Shown here: piece by piece, positions 1 through 8,436 of the stretch
Layout of the letters: each line of letters begins with the position of its first letter
How positions within the stretch are numbered: the stretch's first letter is position 1
NCBI RefSeq assembly: GCF_000020665.1
Contig: NC_011071.1
Location: 1,168,501 to 1,232,500, forward strand
Length of the DNA: 64,000 nucleotides
Direction: 5' to 3'
From: Stenotrophomonas maltophilia R551-3
GTDB lineage: Bacteria > Pseudomonadota > Gammaproteobacteria > Xanthomonadales > Xanthomonadaceae
Made by a program: the position numbers and the translations under genes
The notes under the pieces: model-generated
Told to the model about the DNA's origin: nothing
Seen by the model: the letters and a program-made list of their open reading frames with translations, nothing else
Database searches by the model: none

Positions 1-635
1 TGACCGGCGGCCCGTACGCCAATCCGTACGAGCTGATGAGCTTCTACGACAACCACGACATGCCGCGCCTGCAGGCCAGCGACAACGGCTTCATCGATGC
101 GCACAACTGGTTGTTCACCGCACGCGGCATTCCGGTGGTCTACTACGGCTCGGAAACCGGCTTCATGCGTGGTCGAGCCGAGCACGCAGGAAACCGTGCC
201 TACTTCGGCCAGCCGCGCGTGGATGCTGCCCCGCAGAGCCCGATCTTCACGCCGCTGCAGCGCATCGCCAGGCTGCGCGCAGCCACCCCGGCCCTGCAGC
301 GCGGCCTGCAGGTGAACGAACGCCTGCAGGGCGACGAGGCGGTGTTCTTCCGCGTGCTGCAGCAGGGCGACGTGGCGCAGACCGCGCTGGTGCTGCTGAA
401 CAAGGGCGACCGGGCCAGAACCTTCACCGTAGCGCGTTACGTGCAGGCAGGCCGCTGGCGCGATGCACTGGACGGCGGTTCGTTGCAGGTGGATGCCTCC
501 CTGAAGGCCGACGTGCCCGCGCACGGCGTGAAGGTGTACGTGCTGGACGCCGCCGTGCAGGAGCCGGCCCTGCAGGCTGAGCTGGACAAGGCGATGGCCG
601 ACCAGCGGGCGCGGGACCAGCGGCTGGGGCGGTAG
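1..635 (+). CDS. Alpha-amylase family (GH13) protein, C-terminal part, 5' truncated by window edge
   Basis: The reading frame is open from base 3 to the TAG at 633-635; the start lies upstream of the window. The piece contains the GH13 conserved region IV (FYDNHD, near base 40), in which the histidine and aspartate help form the active site, and then GIPVVYYGSE, typical of the end of the catalytic barrel. The following roughly 100 residues look like a beta-sandwich C domain (ALVLLNKGDRARTF). It probably hydrolyses or transfers alpha-glucans; the NRAYF stretch recalls maltogenic amylases and cyclodextrin glucanotransferases, but the exact activity cannot be set from this fragment. The stop codon is part of the GTAG end of a SMAG repeat. 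Confidence 0.85.
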   Translation, partial: TGGPYANPYELMSFYDNHDMPRLQASDNGFIDAHNWLFTARGIPVVYYGSETGFMRGRAEHAGNRAYFGQPRVDAAPQSPIFTPLQRIARLRAATPALQRGLQVNERLQGDEAVFFRVLQQGDVAQTALVLLNKGDRARTFTVARYVQAGRWRDALDGGSLQVDASLKADVPAHGVKVYVLDAAVQEPALQAELDKAMADQRARDQRLGR

Positions 636-703
636 TGCCGGCCGCTGGCCGGCAACCCATGAATCCATGGCACCTTCAGGTGCCGGCCAGCGGCCGGCAC
701 TAC
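632..703. repeat. SMAG (GTAG) palindromic repeat, inverted dimer
   Basis: Two hairpins face each other: GTAG plus TGCCGGCCGCTGGCCGGCA at 632-654, and GTGCCGGCCAGCGGCCGGCAC followed by TAC at 680-703. This layout is that of the SMAG REP-like elements known from Stenotrophomonas maltophilia. It begins inside the stop codon of the amylase gene and probably acts as its transcript end. Confidence 0.85.
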
Positions 704-757
704 CTGGTTTGGCTGCATCCGGCACAATAGGCACCCCTCACGCCCCGCCGTACCGCC

Positions 758-1144
758 ATGACCGACCTCGCCCCGCAGACCCCGATCGAAACCCTGCTGA
801 AGGCGGCGATGGATGGGGCGGTGCCGATCCGCGCCTTCATGGAAGCCTTCGTCGCCTCCGAGGTGGTGCTCCTGACCGGCAGCCTGGTCACCCCCGACGG
901 CAGCGGCTTCGACCCGCTGCTGTTCGACAAGCAGGGCACCCTGCATGTGGCCGTGTTCACCGACCCGTCGCGGGTGGGCACCTACAGCCAGCAGGCCGAA
1001 CACCAGATCCGCTGGCTGATGCTGGACGTGCTGCGCCGCGTGCCGGGTGGCTATGGCGTGGTGATCAATCCGGGCACCCCGCTGGGCTTCGAGATCTCAC
1101 CGAGCGGCGTGGGCGAGATCCTGAAGGACTTTGCGCAGGGCTGA
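758..1144 (+). CDS. SseB-like family protein
   Basis: A 128-residue protein of the SseB N-terminal-domain type. The pattern PIRAFMEAFVASEVVLLTG followed by GSGFDPLLFDKQG and FTDPSRVGTY matches the compact alpha/beta fold of that family (a region that reads a stored value and a threshold), and PGGYGVVINPGTPLGFEI is its usual end. There is no signal peptide, so it should be cytosolic. SseB itself is a secretion-associated protein in Salmonella, but stand-alone relatives such as this are of unknown role. It is a single gene between two SMAG dimers. Confidence 0.75.
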   Translation: MTDLAPQTPIETLLKAAMDGAVPIRAFMEAFVASEVVLLTGSLVTPDGSGFDPLLFDKQGTLHVAVFTDPSRVGTYSQQAEHQIRWLMLDVLRRVPGGYGVVINPGTPLGFEISPSGVGEILKDFAQG

Positions 1145-1162
1145 ACCGCCGCCGTGTAATTT

Positions 1163-1230
1163 GTAGAGTCGAGCCATGCTCGACTGCCGTTCGCACAATG
1201 CCAGATCAGTCGAGCATGGCTCGACTCTAC
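1163..1230. repeat. SMAG (GTAG) palindromic repeat, inverted dimer
   Basis: GTAGAGTCGAGCCATGCTCGACT at 1163-1185 is mirrored by AGTCGAGCATGGCTCGACTCTAC ending at 1230. This is the AGTCGAGC subtype of the GTAG repeat family, lying 18 bases after the SseB-like gene and before the acetyltransferase. Confidence 0.85.
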
Positions 1231-1257
1231 AGAACGCTTCCCCATTGAGGCACCGCC

Positions 1258-1716
1258 ATGGAGTTCAGGGAATTACCCGCCGACGCACCGGAACGGCAGC
1301 AACTGGCGCAGTGGTATTACGCGGAATGGGGCCGGGACGCTGGCCTGTCGCTTGAACAGGAACTGCAACGGCTCAACCGGCCGCAGGATGCCGAGGGTCT
1401 CCCGCATCTGATTGCCGCCTTCGATGGCGACCAGGTGGTCGGCGCGGTGCAGTTGAAGCGCAGGGAGATGCCGGCATTCCCGCAGTACGAGCATTGGCTG
1501 GGCAGCGTGTTCGTGGCCGATAGTCATCGCGGGCGTGGGCTGGCTGGCGCGCTGGTCGAACAGGCCGCGGCGCAGGCGGTGCGGATGGGCGTTTCCGAAC
1601 TGCACCTGCAGACCGAATCCCTGGATGGCGGTCTGTATACGCGGCTGGGCTGGAAGCCGCTGCAGGAAGCCGACAACCATGGTTGTCGCGTGCTGGTGAT
1701 GGTGCGTTCCCTATAA
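1258..1716 (+). CDS. GNAT family N-acetyltransferase
   Basis: A 152-residue single-domain GNAT protein that should transfer an acetyl group from acetyl-CoA to an unidentified amine. The acetyl-CoA binding motif A is visible as VFVADSHRGRGLAGALVEQA (about residues 84-103), preceded by the beta-4 strand and followed by LYTRLGWKPL, the usual motif B region. The start ATG has GAGGC upstream. It is monocistronic; the substrate is unknown. Confidence 0.88.
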   Translation: MEFRELPADAPERQQLAQWYYAEWGRDAGLSLEQELQRLNRPQDAEGLPHLIAAFDGDQVVGAVQLKRREMPAFPQYEHWLGSVFVADSHRGRGLAGALVEQAAAQAVRMGVSELHLQTESLDGGLYTRLGWKPLQEADNHGCRVLVMVRSL

Positions 1717-1766
1717 GAAAAGTGTCATGGCGTGCCCGAGTTTTGGAGACTCCGGGCAACGGATGC

Positions 1767-2141
1767 TCAATCGCCCGCCAGGCCACCGGCCGTGAGGGCA
1801 GCATTGCGTCGTACTTCGTCACGCTCGATGTATCTCAGGAGATCCTGTTGGAGAATGCGCCTGCTGATTTCTGCAAGACGGTTATTCTCTGCATCTGACT
1901 TCCCGGGTGAGCTGGCTGAAAGCAGGAGCATGTTGGCGATGTGGGACGAGATTCTGGACTGAAGTTCAGCCTGCGACCTTGCCTCGCCATCCTCGTCGAA
2001 CAACAGATGGATGGACATGGCGAGGTCGTCGCTGTACTGGTGTCTGAGGCTGGGCAGTCCGTGGGTGATGTGCCATGCCCCCAGAAGCGAGAACACAATG
2101 GCGACCAGGGAATGCGTTCCCAGCTGCAACCATATCTTCAT
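1767..2141 (-). CDS. Hypothetical small membrane-anchored protein
   Basis: About 124 residues. The start at 2141 is chosen over an upstream ATG because AGGAG lies seven bases before it. It opens with one hydrophobic segment (about residues 8-27, VAIVFSLLGAW) and continues as a mostly helical, charged domain (SRISSHIANMLLL, then EISRRILQQDLLRYIERDEV), which would face the periplasm or cytosol. It begins 10 bases after the stop of the larger exported protein and is thus its operon partner. Base composition is lower in G+C than neighbouring genes. I recognise no family; a partner or inhibitor of the upstream protein is possible but unproven. Confidence 0.6.
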   Translation of the reverse strand: MKIWLQLGTHSLVAIVFSLLGAWHITHGLPSLRHQYSDDLAMSIHLLFDEDGEARSQAELQSRISSHIANMLLLSASSPGKSDAENNRLAEISRRILQQDLLRYIERDEVRRNAALTAGGLAGD

Positions 2142-2151
2142 GACTAATCTC

Positions 2152-3051
2152 CTAGCGCGGGCGGATCCATTCGCAGCGGTCCAGCTTTCCATTTACCGAC
2201 CCGCATCGGAAGTAGCCGCCACTGAAGTTGTAGCGCACCTCGCGAGGCCAATCGCCCCTATCGACATCAATATCAATCTTTCCCCCGTTCTTGATGGTGT
2301 CTGATTCAGGCAAGGCTTGGCCAAGAACATCCTTTGCCGTGCCTTTGATCAGTCGCGCCGCCCCTCTGGCCATTGGATTGATCTGCCAGCAGGCGGTGTC
2401 GCCGTTGTCCATCAGCAGGCAGCCGCCAACACCTCTGCCGAAGAAATGCTCAAGCGACCTGAAAAGGGAGCCAACGAGGTTTCCATTTATCTGTCCATGC
2501 TGCCAGGCTGGATTGTTCGTCGTATGCGCGATTCGGATCGCATCGTCGACTGCCGGAATGAACTGGTTTGCGACATACACACTTGAAAAGTATCCACTGT
2601 CGTTCCTGGGTTTGATGAACACCCATTCCTTCGACATTCGGACAATTGCTTCGAGCTGAAGCCGTTCGCTGTCCGCCAAGCCCTGTGAGCTGCTGTCGAA
2701 GTCACCTTGTCCATGCCGTGACAGCACCGGCTGGCTCGGTAGGCGCCAGCCTGGAACGTTGATGTCAGCCGCGACTCCCGGATCACCTTGGGGAGCGGCC
2801 TGGTGGAAGCGTCTGGGAACCTCGCCAGGAGGAATGTAGTTGACGGTGACGTAGAGTGCTTGGGCGGTGTTGGGGTTGACCACGAGATAGACCTCCCAGC
2901 CACGTCGGAACCCATGAGCCATCTCGCCAGCGGATTCGTATTGCCAGGATTGAGTGCAATTGCCACAGGTGACTACCTGGACCGCGTGCGCCTCGAACGG
3001 GGAAAGCGCGGTGCCTGCCAGAATCAAGGTGGCTGCAGAGACCATTTTCAC
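2152..3051 (-). CDS. Hypothetical exported protein
   Basis: About 299 residues. I prefer the GTG start at 3051, which has AAGGAG seven bases upstream, over an ATG at 3120. A Sec signal peptide follows (MVSAATLILAG...SPFEAHA, cut after AHA), giving a mature protein that opens with a CGNC motif. Further paired cysteines occur (GGCLLMDNGDTACW; FRCGSVNGKLDRCEW), so disulfides in the periplasm or outside the cell are likely. The gene is lower in G+C than its surroundings and is co-transcribed with a small membrane protein. I do not recognise the family; a secreted effector, or an exported protein acquired by transfer, would fit. Confidence 0.6.
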   Translation of the reverse strand: MKMVSAATLILAGTALSPFEAHAVQVVTCGNCTQSWQYESAGEMAHGFRRGWEVYLVVNPNTAQALYVTVNYIPPGEVPRRFHQAAPQGDPGVAADINVPGWRLPSQPVLSRHGQGDFDSSSQGLADSERLQLEAIVRMSKEWVFIKPRNDSGYFSSVYVANQFIPAVDDAIRIAHTTNNPAWQHGQINGNLVGSLFRSLEHFFGRGVGGCLLMDNGDTACWQINPMARGAARLIKGTAKDVLGQALPESDTIKNGGKIDIDVDRGDWPREVRYNFSGGYFRCGSVNGKLDRCEWIRPR

Positions 3052-3299
3052 AAAGTGACTCCTTGGACGAGTGGGTGTACCCGTGGGCACACCTTCCTGA
3101 TCCACGGTGTTCCCACTCATTCACCTTGCGCTTCGTGGCGACCGCCGCGTATCGGTATCCGCCGTGCGGTGCGTCAGAGATCCGAGGATCCTGGTGTAAG
3201 GCATCCAATCTGGCGGCGATGGGGCCATCTGCTGCACCCAAGGTCAGTGAGCGTTATTCTGGAAGCGGACTCCATCTTCTGGTGGCTGATAACGTGACC

Positions 3300-3587
3300 A
3301 TGGCTGCACCCCATCATTCCCGCGCCGCGCTGATCTTCCTGATCGCGGCCATCGCCGCCGCGCTGGTGTCCATGCCCTTGCTGCGCGCGGTGGGCATTGT
3401 GCAGTGGCCGGTGTTTGTCATCGCCTGGCTGATCAACCTGGGCGCGGCCTGGCATCTGGCGCAGTGGGCGCGCCAGCAGGGCCGGTCGGCCTGGGCCTTC
3501 GGGTTGTCGGCGGCACTCGGCACCGTCGCCTCGATCGTGGTCTATGTACTGCTGGCGTTGCTGGGGCCGAAGGCGGCGGCGCGCTGA
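3300..3587 (+). CDS. Small hydrophobic membrane protein
   Basis: A 95-residue protein with three hydrophobic stretches (ALIFLIAAIAAALVSM, VFVIAWLINLGAAWHL, LSAALGTVASIVVYVLLALL), so an inner-membrane protein of three short helices. An in-frame GTG six bases upstream is an alternative start. No known domain is recognisable. It is followed by a GTGCCGAGC hairpin and then converges on the permease-peptidase gene. Confidence 0.6.
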   Translation: MAAPHHSRAALIFLIAAIAAALVSMPLLRAVGIVQWPVFVIAWLINLGAAWHLAQWARQQGRSAWAFGLSAALGTVASIVVYVLLALLGPKAAAR

Positions 3588-3594
3588 AGGCGCT

Positions 3595-3617
3595 GTGCCG
3601 AGCATGGCTCGGCACTA
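3595..3617. repeat. SMAG (GTAG) palindrome, single unit
   Basis: GTGCCGAGCATGGCTCGGCAC followed by TAC, i.e. one hairpin with the GTAG end on the minus strand. It sits between two convergent genes and may serve as a bidirectional terminator. Confidence 0.75.
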
Positions 3618-3663
3618 CATGCGGCATGCGGAGCGCCGACGCAACCGCCGGCGCTCCATCACT

Positions 3664-6600
3664 TCACATCGTCACCTTGCGCCGGTTGTCATCGCTCACC
3701 CGGTCGATCAGCTTGTTGTACGGGTCGAAGCCTGCTTCGTCCGGCTTTTCGTCCACCGTCACCGTGATCTTCGGCGCGGCGCTGGTGATGTGGTGGCGCT
3801 GCAGGTACAGCACCTTCTGGTCGCGTTCCTTACCCGAAGGCCCATTGGCGAACACGCCGATCTCAACCCAGTCATCCATCGTGCCGTCGCTCTCCTTGCC
3901 CTTGCCATCGGCGTACTGCTTGGCCGCGTGCAGGTCCAGGGTTACGTCGTAGCGACCGTCATCGCGCTTGCGGGCGCTGGCGGTCATCACGCGGTTGTCG
4001 TAGAAACTGATCTTCTCGAACAGGTCGGTGACCAGCTGCTGGCGATCAGCTGGCGTTTCGGCACGGATATAGTCCAGCAGTTCGCGTGAGGTGGTATACG
4101 GCGGCTGCTGGTAGCCCTTGTCCTGCAGGAAGCGCTTCAGGGCGCGGTTCAGGGCTTGCTCGCCGATCTCCTCGCGCAGCCGGTAGAACACCAGCGAACC
4201 CTTCTGGTAGTGGATGTACTGCTGGTTTTCCACGCGCTCCAGCGGCTGCTCCTCGATGGCCTCGCCACCGCGTCCGGACAGGTAGCCGTCCAGCTCGCGC
4301 TTGAGGAACTGGCGCATGTGCTGGCGGCCGTACTCCTGCTCCATCACCATCAGCGCAGAGTACTGCGACAGCGACTCGGACAGGACCGTGGCGCCCTGCA
4401 CATTGGCACCGATCACCTGGTGCGCCCACCACTGGTGTGCGATCTCGTGCGCGGTCACGTAGAACACGTAGTCCACCTTGTCCGGATCACGCAGGTCGGC
4501 GATGAAACCGATGGCCTCGGAGTAGGGGATGGTATTGGCGAACGACTGTGCGAAGCGCGCATAGCCCGGGAACTCGATGATGCGCACCTGGCGATGCTGG
4601 TACGGCGTGAAGTTCGCTTCGTAGTAGGCCAGCGACTTCTGCACCGCTTCGATCATCCGGTCCACGTTGTAGCCGTGCGCCGGATCGAAGTAGACCTCGA
4701 TCGGGAGGTCCTTGTACTTCGCCCTGCGCACCTCCCAGCGTGCCGACAGGTAGGCGTAGAAGTTCAGCATCGGGCGGTCCATCGCGTAGCTGAAGCAACG
4801 CCGGCCGTTCACCGTGGTCTCGTGCTGCAGGTAGCCCGGGGCCAGCGCCACCTGGTCCGGCGCGGTGCAGACCGTGGTGCGGAAGTCGAGCCAATCGGCA
4901 TCGTTGGAGATGTAGGTGTTGGCACGCGCGGCTTCGTCTTCCAGCTTGGGCATGCGCCGCGGTTCGCCGAGGTCACGCTTGCGACGCTCGTTGCGGTCGC
5001 TGATCTCCGCACCTTCGTTGTAGCCGAAGGACGGCAGCACGCGGCTGTTGAAGAAGGTGCCGTTGTCGACGATGTTGCTTGGTGCCTGGCCGGCGGTGAT
5101 GCCGTTGGGCCTCTGCACCACCCGGAAGTGGACGCTGCGGCTTTCACCCGGCTGCAGTGGCGTAGCCAGGCGGTAGATGCGGTAGCCAAGGTCGGCGTCG
5201 TGCATCGACAGGGTCTGTCCGCCCAGATCGGCGGCGACCAGCTGCTTGTCATCGCCCATCGACACATGCACCTCCTGGATCGGCACGGCATGCGTGTTGC
5301 GTACCGTCCAGTTCGCGTCGATCACCATCGACTGTGTTTCCGGGAACACGTCCACGCGGTTGTCCACCGCTACGATGCGTGGTTGCGGCAGGTTGCGGTA
5401 CTTCGACAGTTCACGCTCGTAGCGGGCCTGCAGGTCCAGCTGCTGGTCGGGCGAGAGGAACTCGTTGCGGATGTTGGTGCTCCAGTACAGCCAGCCGCCC
5501 ACACCGATGAAGGCCAGTGCCGCCAGCGCTGCAAAGGCGCCGGTCGGACCGCGCAGGCGACGACCGGCCAGGGCCAGGCGCTGGCGCAAGCCCTGGCTGA
5601 CACCGCGTACCCAGAACGCCGAGGCCAGGCACATCAGGGTCAGCAGGAACAGCGCCCAGTAACCCTGGAAGGCCAGTTGCCCCGGCAGGAAGTGACCGTA
5701 GCCGTTCATGTCCGAATAGGGCGCGATGGGCCAGCTGCCGAAGTTGTACAGGTTCTGCGTGTAGTCCAGCAGGCCCAGAACACCCTGGCCGATCATCACC
5801 ACGATCAGCAGCGCGTAGCCGACGAACTTGTTGTTGGTCAGCACCTGCAGCACCAGCGCCAGGCCGCCCATCAGGATGTAGACCACCGAATCCAGCGCCA
5901 GGCTGCGCAGGTACAGCAGCGGCTCCAGGTGGGTGTAGCCCTTGGTCAGCTGCACGCCCATCGCCGCCAGCGCGCCGGCCGCCTGGAAGCAGACGATCAC
6001 CGCCAGCAGCGCGGTGAACTTGGCCAGCAGCGGCACCCAGTTCGGCACCGGCATGGCATCGGTCACCTCGTTGATGCGCGCGCTGCGTTCCTTCCAGACC
6101 AGTTCACCGGCGAAGAACAGCACGATGATCACCAGCAGCCAGCTGAAGGCACCCTGCAGGCCCATGATCATCTGCGAAGTGACCGGCCAGATCGAGGTGC
6201 CATACAGCGTCTGCCGGAACAGCGCGCTGGGCAGGAAGTTGGCCAGGCCCAGCACCAGCAGCACGATGAACGGCACGCTGCGCAGAACGCCGCGTGTATC
6301 GAAGCGGACCTGGCGCAGGAACTGCTGCCACGCCGTGGTGGTAGTGAACGCCGGCACCACGCGCGGCAGCGTTGCGCGGGTGGGGCGGACGGCGCCGGCA
6401 TCGGCAACCGGTTGCGCCTGCCTGCGGCCCCAGCGCCGACGGCCACTGCCGCTGCGTTCGGTGCGGAACAACGCGAAGGTGGCGGCGAACAGCGCGGCGG
6501 CCACGCCCAGCCACAGGGTGCGGTTGGCCAGCAGGTAGCCGGCCAGCTCGGGAATTCCGCTGTTGCGCTCGGCGGTGGACCAGTAGCGGATGGTGCGGCC

Positions 6601-7248
6601 CAGTGCGCGCATGCCCAGCGGTTCGCTCAGCACCGCGATCCAGGTGTTGTCGATGTCGCGCAGCAGGGCCGCGCTGGCGCCGTACAGCACCAGGTAGGCC
6701 ACCAGGCCGATGTAGACCCACAGGATCGAACGGGTCAGGGCTGCCAGCAGCGACAGCAGTGCGGTGGTGAACAACAGGTTCGGGATGACGATGACTGCGA
6801 ACGTCCACGCATAGCCCTGCCAGCTGATCGGGCCCATGCGTTCGGGATCGACCCACGGCATGAACGGCGCCAGCCACAGGCCAAATGCAATCACGATGTA
6901 GACCAGCAAGCCGGCGGCCAGGGCGGCAGCGATGCGCCCTGCCAGGTAGTCGCGGCGCTTCACCGGGCTGGCGAAGATCAGCTCGGCGGTGCCCAGTTCG
7001 AAGTCACGCAGCAGCGCGTTGCTGACGAAAAGGGCGCTGACCAGCATGCCGAGCAGGGTGAAGATGCCCAGCATCTGCGCGATCACGGTGGGCGCGTTGC
7101 TGTGCACGTTGCCGCTGCCACCACCGATCTGTACCGCATCGCTGGAGGCGGCCGCGAAGGCAAGCAGGGCGAACAGCGCGGCCAGCAGCCACAGCAGTGG
7201 AGAACGCAGCTGCTCGCGCAGCTCGAAGCGGAAGAAGTTGAGAATCAT
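3664..7248 (-). CDS. ABC-2 type permease fused to an M1 family aminopeptidase
   Basis: A 1194-residue fusion. The first half (about 1-600) is an ABC-2 type permease with a dozen or so hydrophobic segments in two sets, separated by a Gly/Arg-rich linker near residue 270. The second half (about 630-1194) is a gluzincin domain with HEIAH at residues 934-938 and a third zinc ligand in LSESLSQY, 19 residues after the second histidine (canonical M1 enzymes have 18). The peptidase would be carried on the membrane and could process peptides moved by the transporter. The ATPase gene lies 12 bases upstream in the same operon. This fusion is a known architecture; its substrate is not known. Confidence 0.88.
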   Translation of the reverse strand: MILNFFRFELREQLRSPLLWLLAALFALLAFAAASSDAVQIGGGSGNVHSNAPTVIAQMLGIFTLLGMLVSALFVSNALLRDFELGTAELIFASPVKRRDYLAGRIAAALAAGLLVYIVIAFGLWLAPFMPWVDPERMGPISWQGYAWTFAVIVIPNLLFTTALLSLLAALTRSILWVYIGLVAYLVLYGASAALLRDIDNTWIAVLSEPLGMRALGRTIRYWSTAERNSGIPELAGYLLANRTLWLGVAAALFAATFALFRTERSGSGRRRWGRRQAQPVADAGAVRPTRATLPRVVPAFTTTTAWQQFLRQVRFDTRGVLRSVPFIVLLVLGLANFLPSALFRQTLYGTSIWPVTSQMIMGLQGAFSWLLVIIVLFFAGELVWKERSARINEVTDAMPVPNWVPLLAKFTALLAVIVCFQAAGALAAMGVQLTKGYTHLEPLLYLRSLALDSVVYILMGGLALVLQVLTNNKFVGYALLIVVMIGQGVLGLLDYTQNLYNFGSWPIAPYSDMNGYGHFLPGQLAFQGYWALFLLTLMCLASAFWVRGVSQGLRQRLALAGRRLRGPTGAFAALAALAFIGVGGWLYWSTNIRNEFLSPDQQLDLQARYERELSKYRNLPQPRIVAVDNRVDVFPETQSMVIDANWTVRNTHAVPIQEVHVSMGDDKQLVAADLGGQTLSMHDADLGYRIYRLATPLQPGESRSVHFRVVQRPNGITAGQAPSNIVDNGTFFNSRVLPSFGYNEGAEISDRNERRKRDLGEPRRMPKLEDEAARANTYISNDADWLDFRTTVCTAPDQVALAPGYLQHETTVNGRRCFSYAMDRPMLNFYAYLSARWEVRRAKYKDLPIEVYFDPAHGYNVDRMIEAVQKSLAYYEANFTPYQHRQVRIIEFPGYARFAQSFANTIPYSEAIGFIADLRDPDKVDYVFYVTAHEIAHQWWAHQVIGANVQGATVLSESLSQYSALMVMEQEYGRQHMRQFLKRELDGYLSGRGGEAIEEQPLERVENQQYIHYQKGSLVFYRLREEIGEQALNRALKRFLQDKGYQQPPYTTSRELLDYIRAETPADRQQLVTDLFEKISFYDNRVMTASARKRDDGRYDVTLDLHAAKQYADGKGKESDGTMDDWVEIGVFANGPSGKERDQKVLYLQRHHITSAAPKITVTVDEKPDEAGFDPYNKLIDRVSDDNRRKVTM

Positions 7249-7260
7249 GGCGTGCTCCGC

Positions 7261-8163
7261 TCAGGCTGCCGCGCGGGCACGGGCCTGCAGGCGCAGGCGC
7301 TGGAAGTAGACGTCCTCGAGGTCGGGAGCCACCGCCGCGAAGCCGTCGCCGGGATCGTTGGCACTGTGCACGTGGATCACCGGGCGGCCTCCGACCAGAC
7401 GGGTCGACAGCACCACGTAGCGCGCCTCGTGGTCGGCCAGTTCCGAAGGGTCGACCTGCTTGCGCCAGACCTGCTGCTGCAGGGCATCGATGGCTTCGGC
7501 GGGGCGGCCGGTCAGCAGTACCTGGCCCTTGTTCATGATCGCCATGGTGGGGCACAGGTCGGTCACGTCTTCGACGATGTGGGTGGACAGGATCACCGCC
7601 ACGTTCTCGCCGATGGCCGCCAGCAGGTTGAGGAAGCGGTTGCGTTCCTCGGGGTCGAGGCCGGCGGTGGGCTCGTCGACGATCACCAGCCGCGGGTCAC
7701 CGAGCAGTGCCTGGGCAATGCCGAAGCGCTGGCGCATGCCGCCCGAGTACGTGCCGAGCTTGCGCTTGCGTGCGTCCCACAGGTTCACCTGCTGCAGCAG
7801 GCCATCGACCACCTCGCGGCGCTGCGCGCGCTGGGTCAGGCCCTTGAGCACCGCGAAATGCTCCAGCAGGTCCAGTGCGCTGACCTTCGGGTACACGCCG
7901 AAATCCTGCGGCAGGTAGCCCAGCCGGCGGCGCACCGCGTCCTTGTCGCGCAGCACGTCGATCGGTGCTTCGCCGGGAATGGTGAGGATCGCCGAACCGC
8001 TGTCGGCCTCCTGCAGGGTGGACAGCGTGCGCATCAGCGACGACTTGCCAGCGCCGTTCGGGCCGAGCAGGCCGAACATGCCGCGCGGGATGTCCAGGCT
8101 GACATTGTTGAGCGCGTGCACGCCGTTGGCGTACGTCTTGGACAGTGAATCGATCTTCAGCAT
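7261..8163 (-). CDS. ABC transporter ATP-binding protein
   Basis: A 300-residue ATPase subunit. Walker A is GPNGAGKS (residues 34-41), the signature is YSGGMRQR and Walker B reads VIVDEPTAGLD, with the H-loop STHIVED after it. It drives the permease-peptidase fusion encoded 12 bases downstream. The C-terminal 80 residues lack a known domain and probably contact the permease. GGAAAGGTG upstream of the ATG serves as ribosome binding site. Confidence 0.93.
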   Translation of the reverse strand: MLKIDSLSKTYANGVHALNNVSLDIPRGMFGLLGPNGAGKSSLMRTLSTLQEADSGSAILTIPGEAPIDVLRDKDAVRRRLGYLPQDFGVYPKVSALDLLEHFAVLKGLTQRAQRREVVDGLLQQVNLWDARKRKLGTYSGGMRQRFGIAQALLGDPRLVIVDEPTAGLDPEERNRFLNLLAAIGENVAVILSTHIVEDVTDLCPTMAIMNKGQVLLTGRPAEAIDALQQQVWRKQVDPSELADHEARYVVLSTRLVGGRPVIHVHSANDPGDGFAAVAPDLEDVYFQRLRLQARARAAA

Positions 8164-8436
8164 GCGACGTACACCTTTCCGTGTGTGATCGCGCTGTTTA
8201 TCACCCGCAACTGGGCTGGCGTCATGCGCCGTTGGTCATGGTGCCGTGCGGGTAGCAGGTGAGGGCGCCCCACCGTTGAAGGCGCGACAGGGGCGGCTTC
8301 CAGTGCGTGGGGCTTCGCCAAGGCGGCAGGGGGCCAGCTTGTGAAGTCTTCCTGAATGCGTTGGGAAAGGTCGGCCGGATCACACAGGACGTCGACAGGG
8401 GCACCGATAGTCTTTGCGCCTCTCAGGGCCATTGCC

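Noticed and set aside
4156..8148. A 1330-codon open frame on the + strand opposite the ABC/peptidase operon
   Set aside because: It is the antisense shadow of two well-supported genes; very high GC makes such frames stay open, and its sequence is Gln/His/Arg-rich low complexity with no domain.
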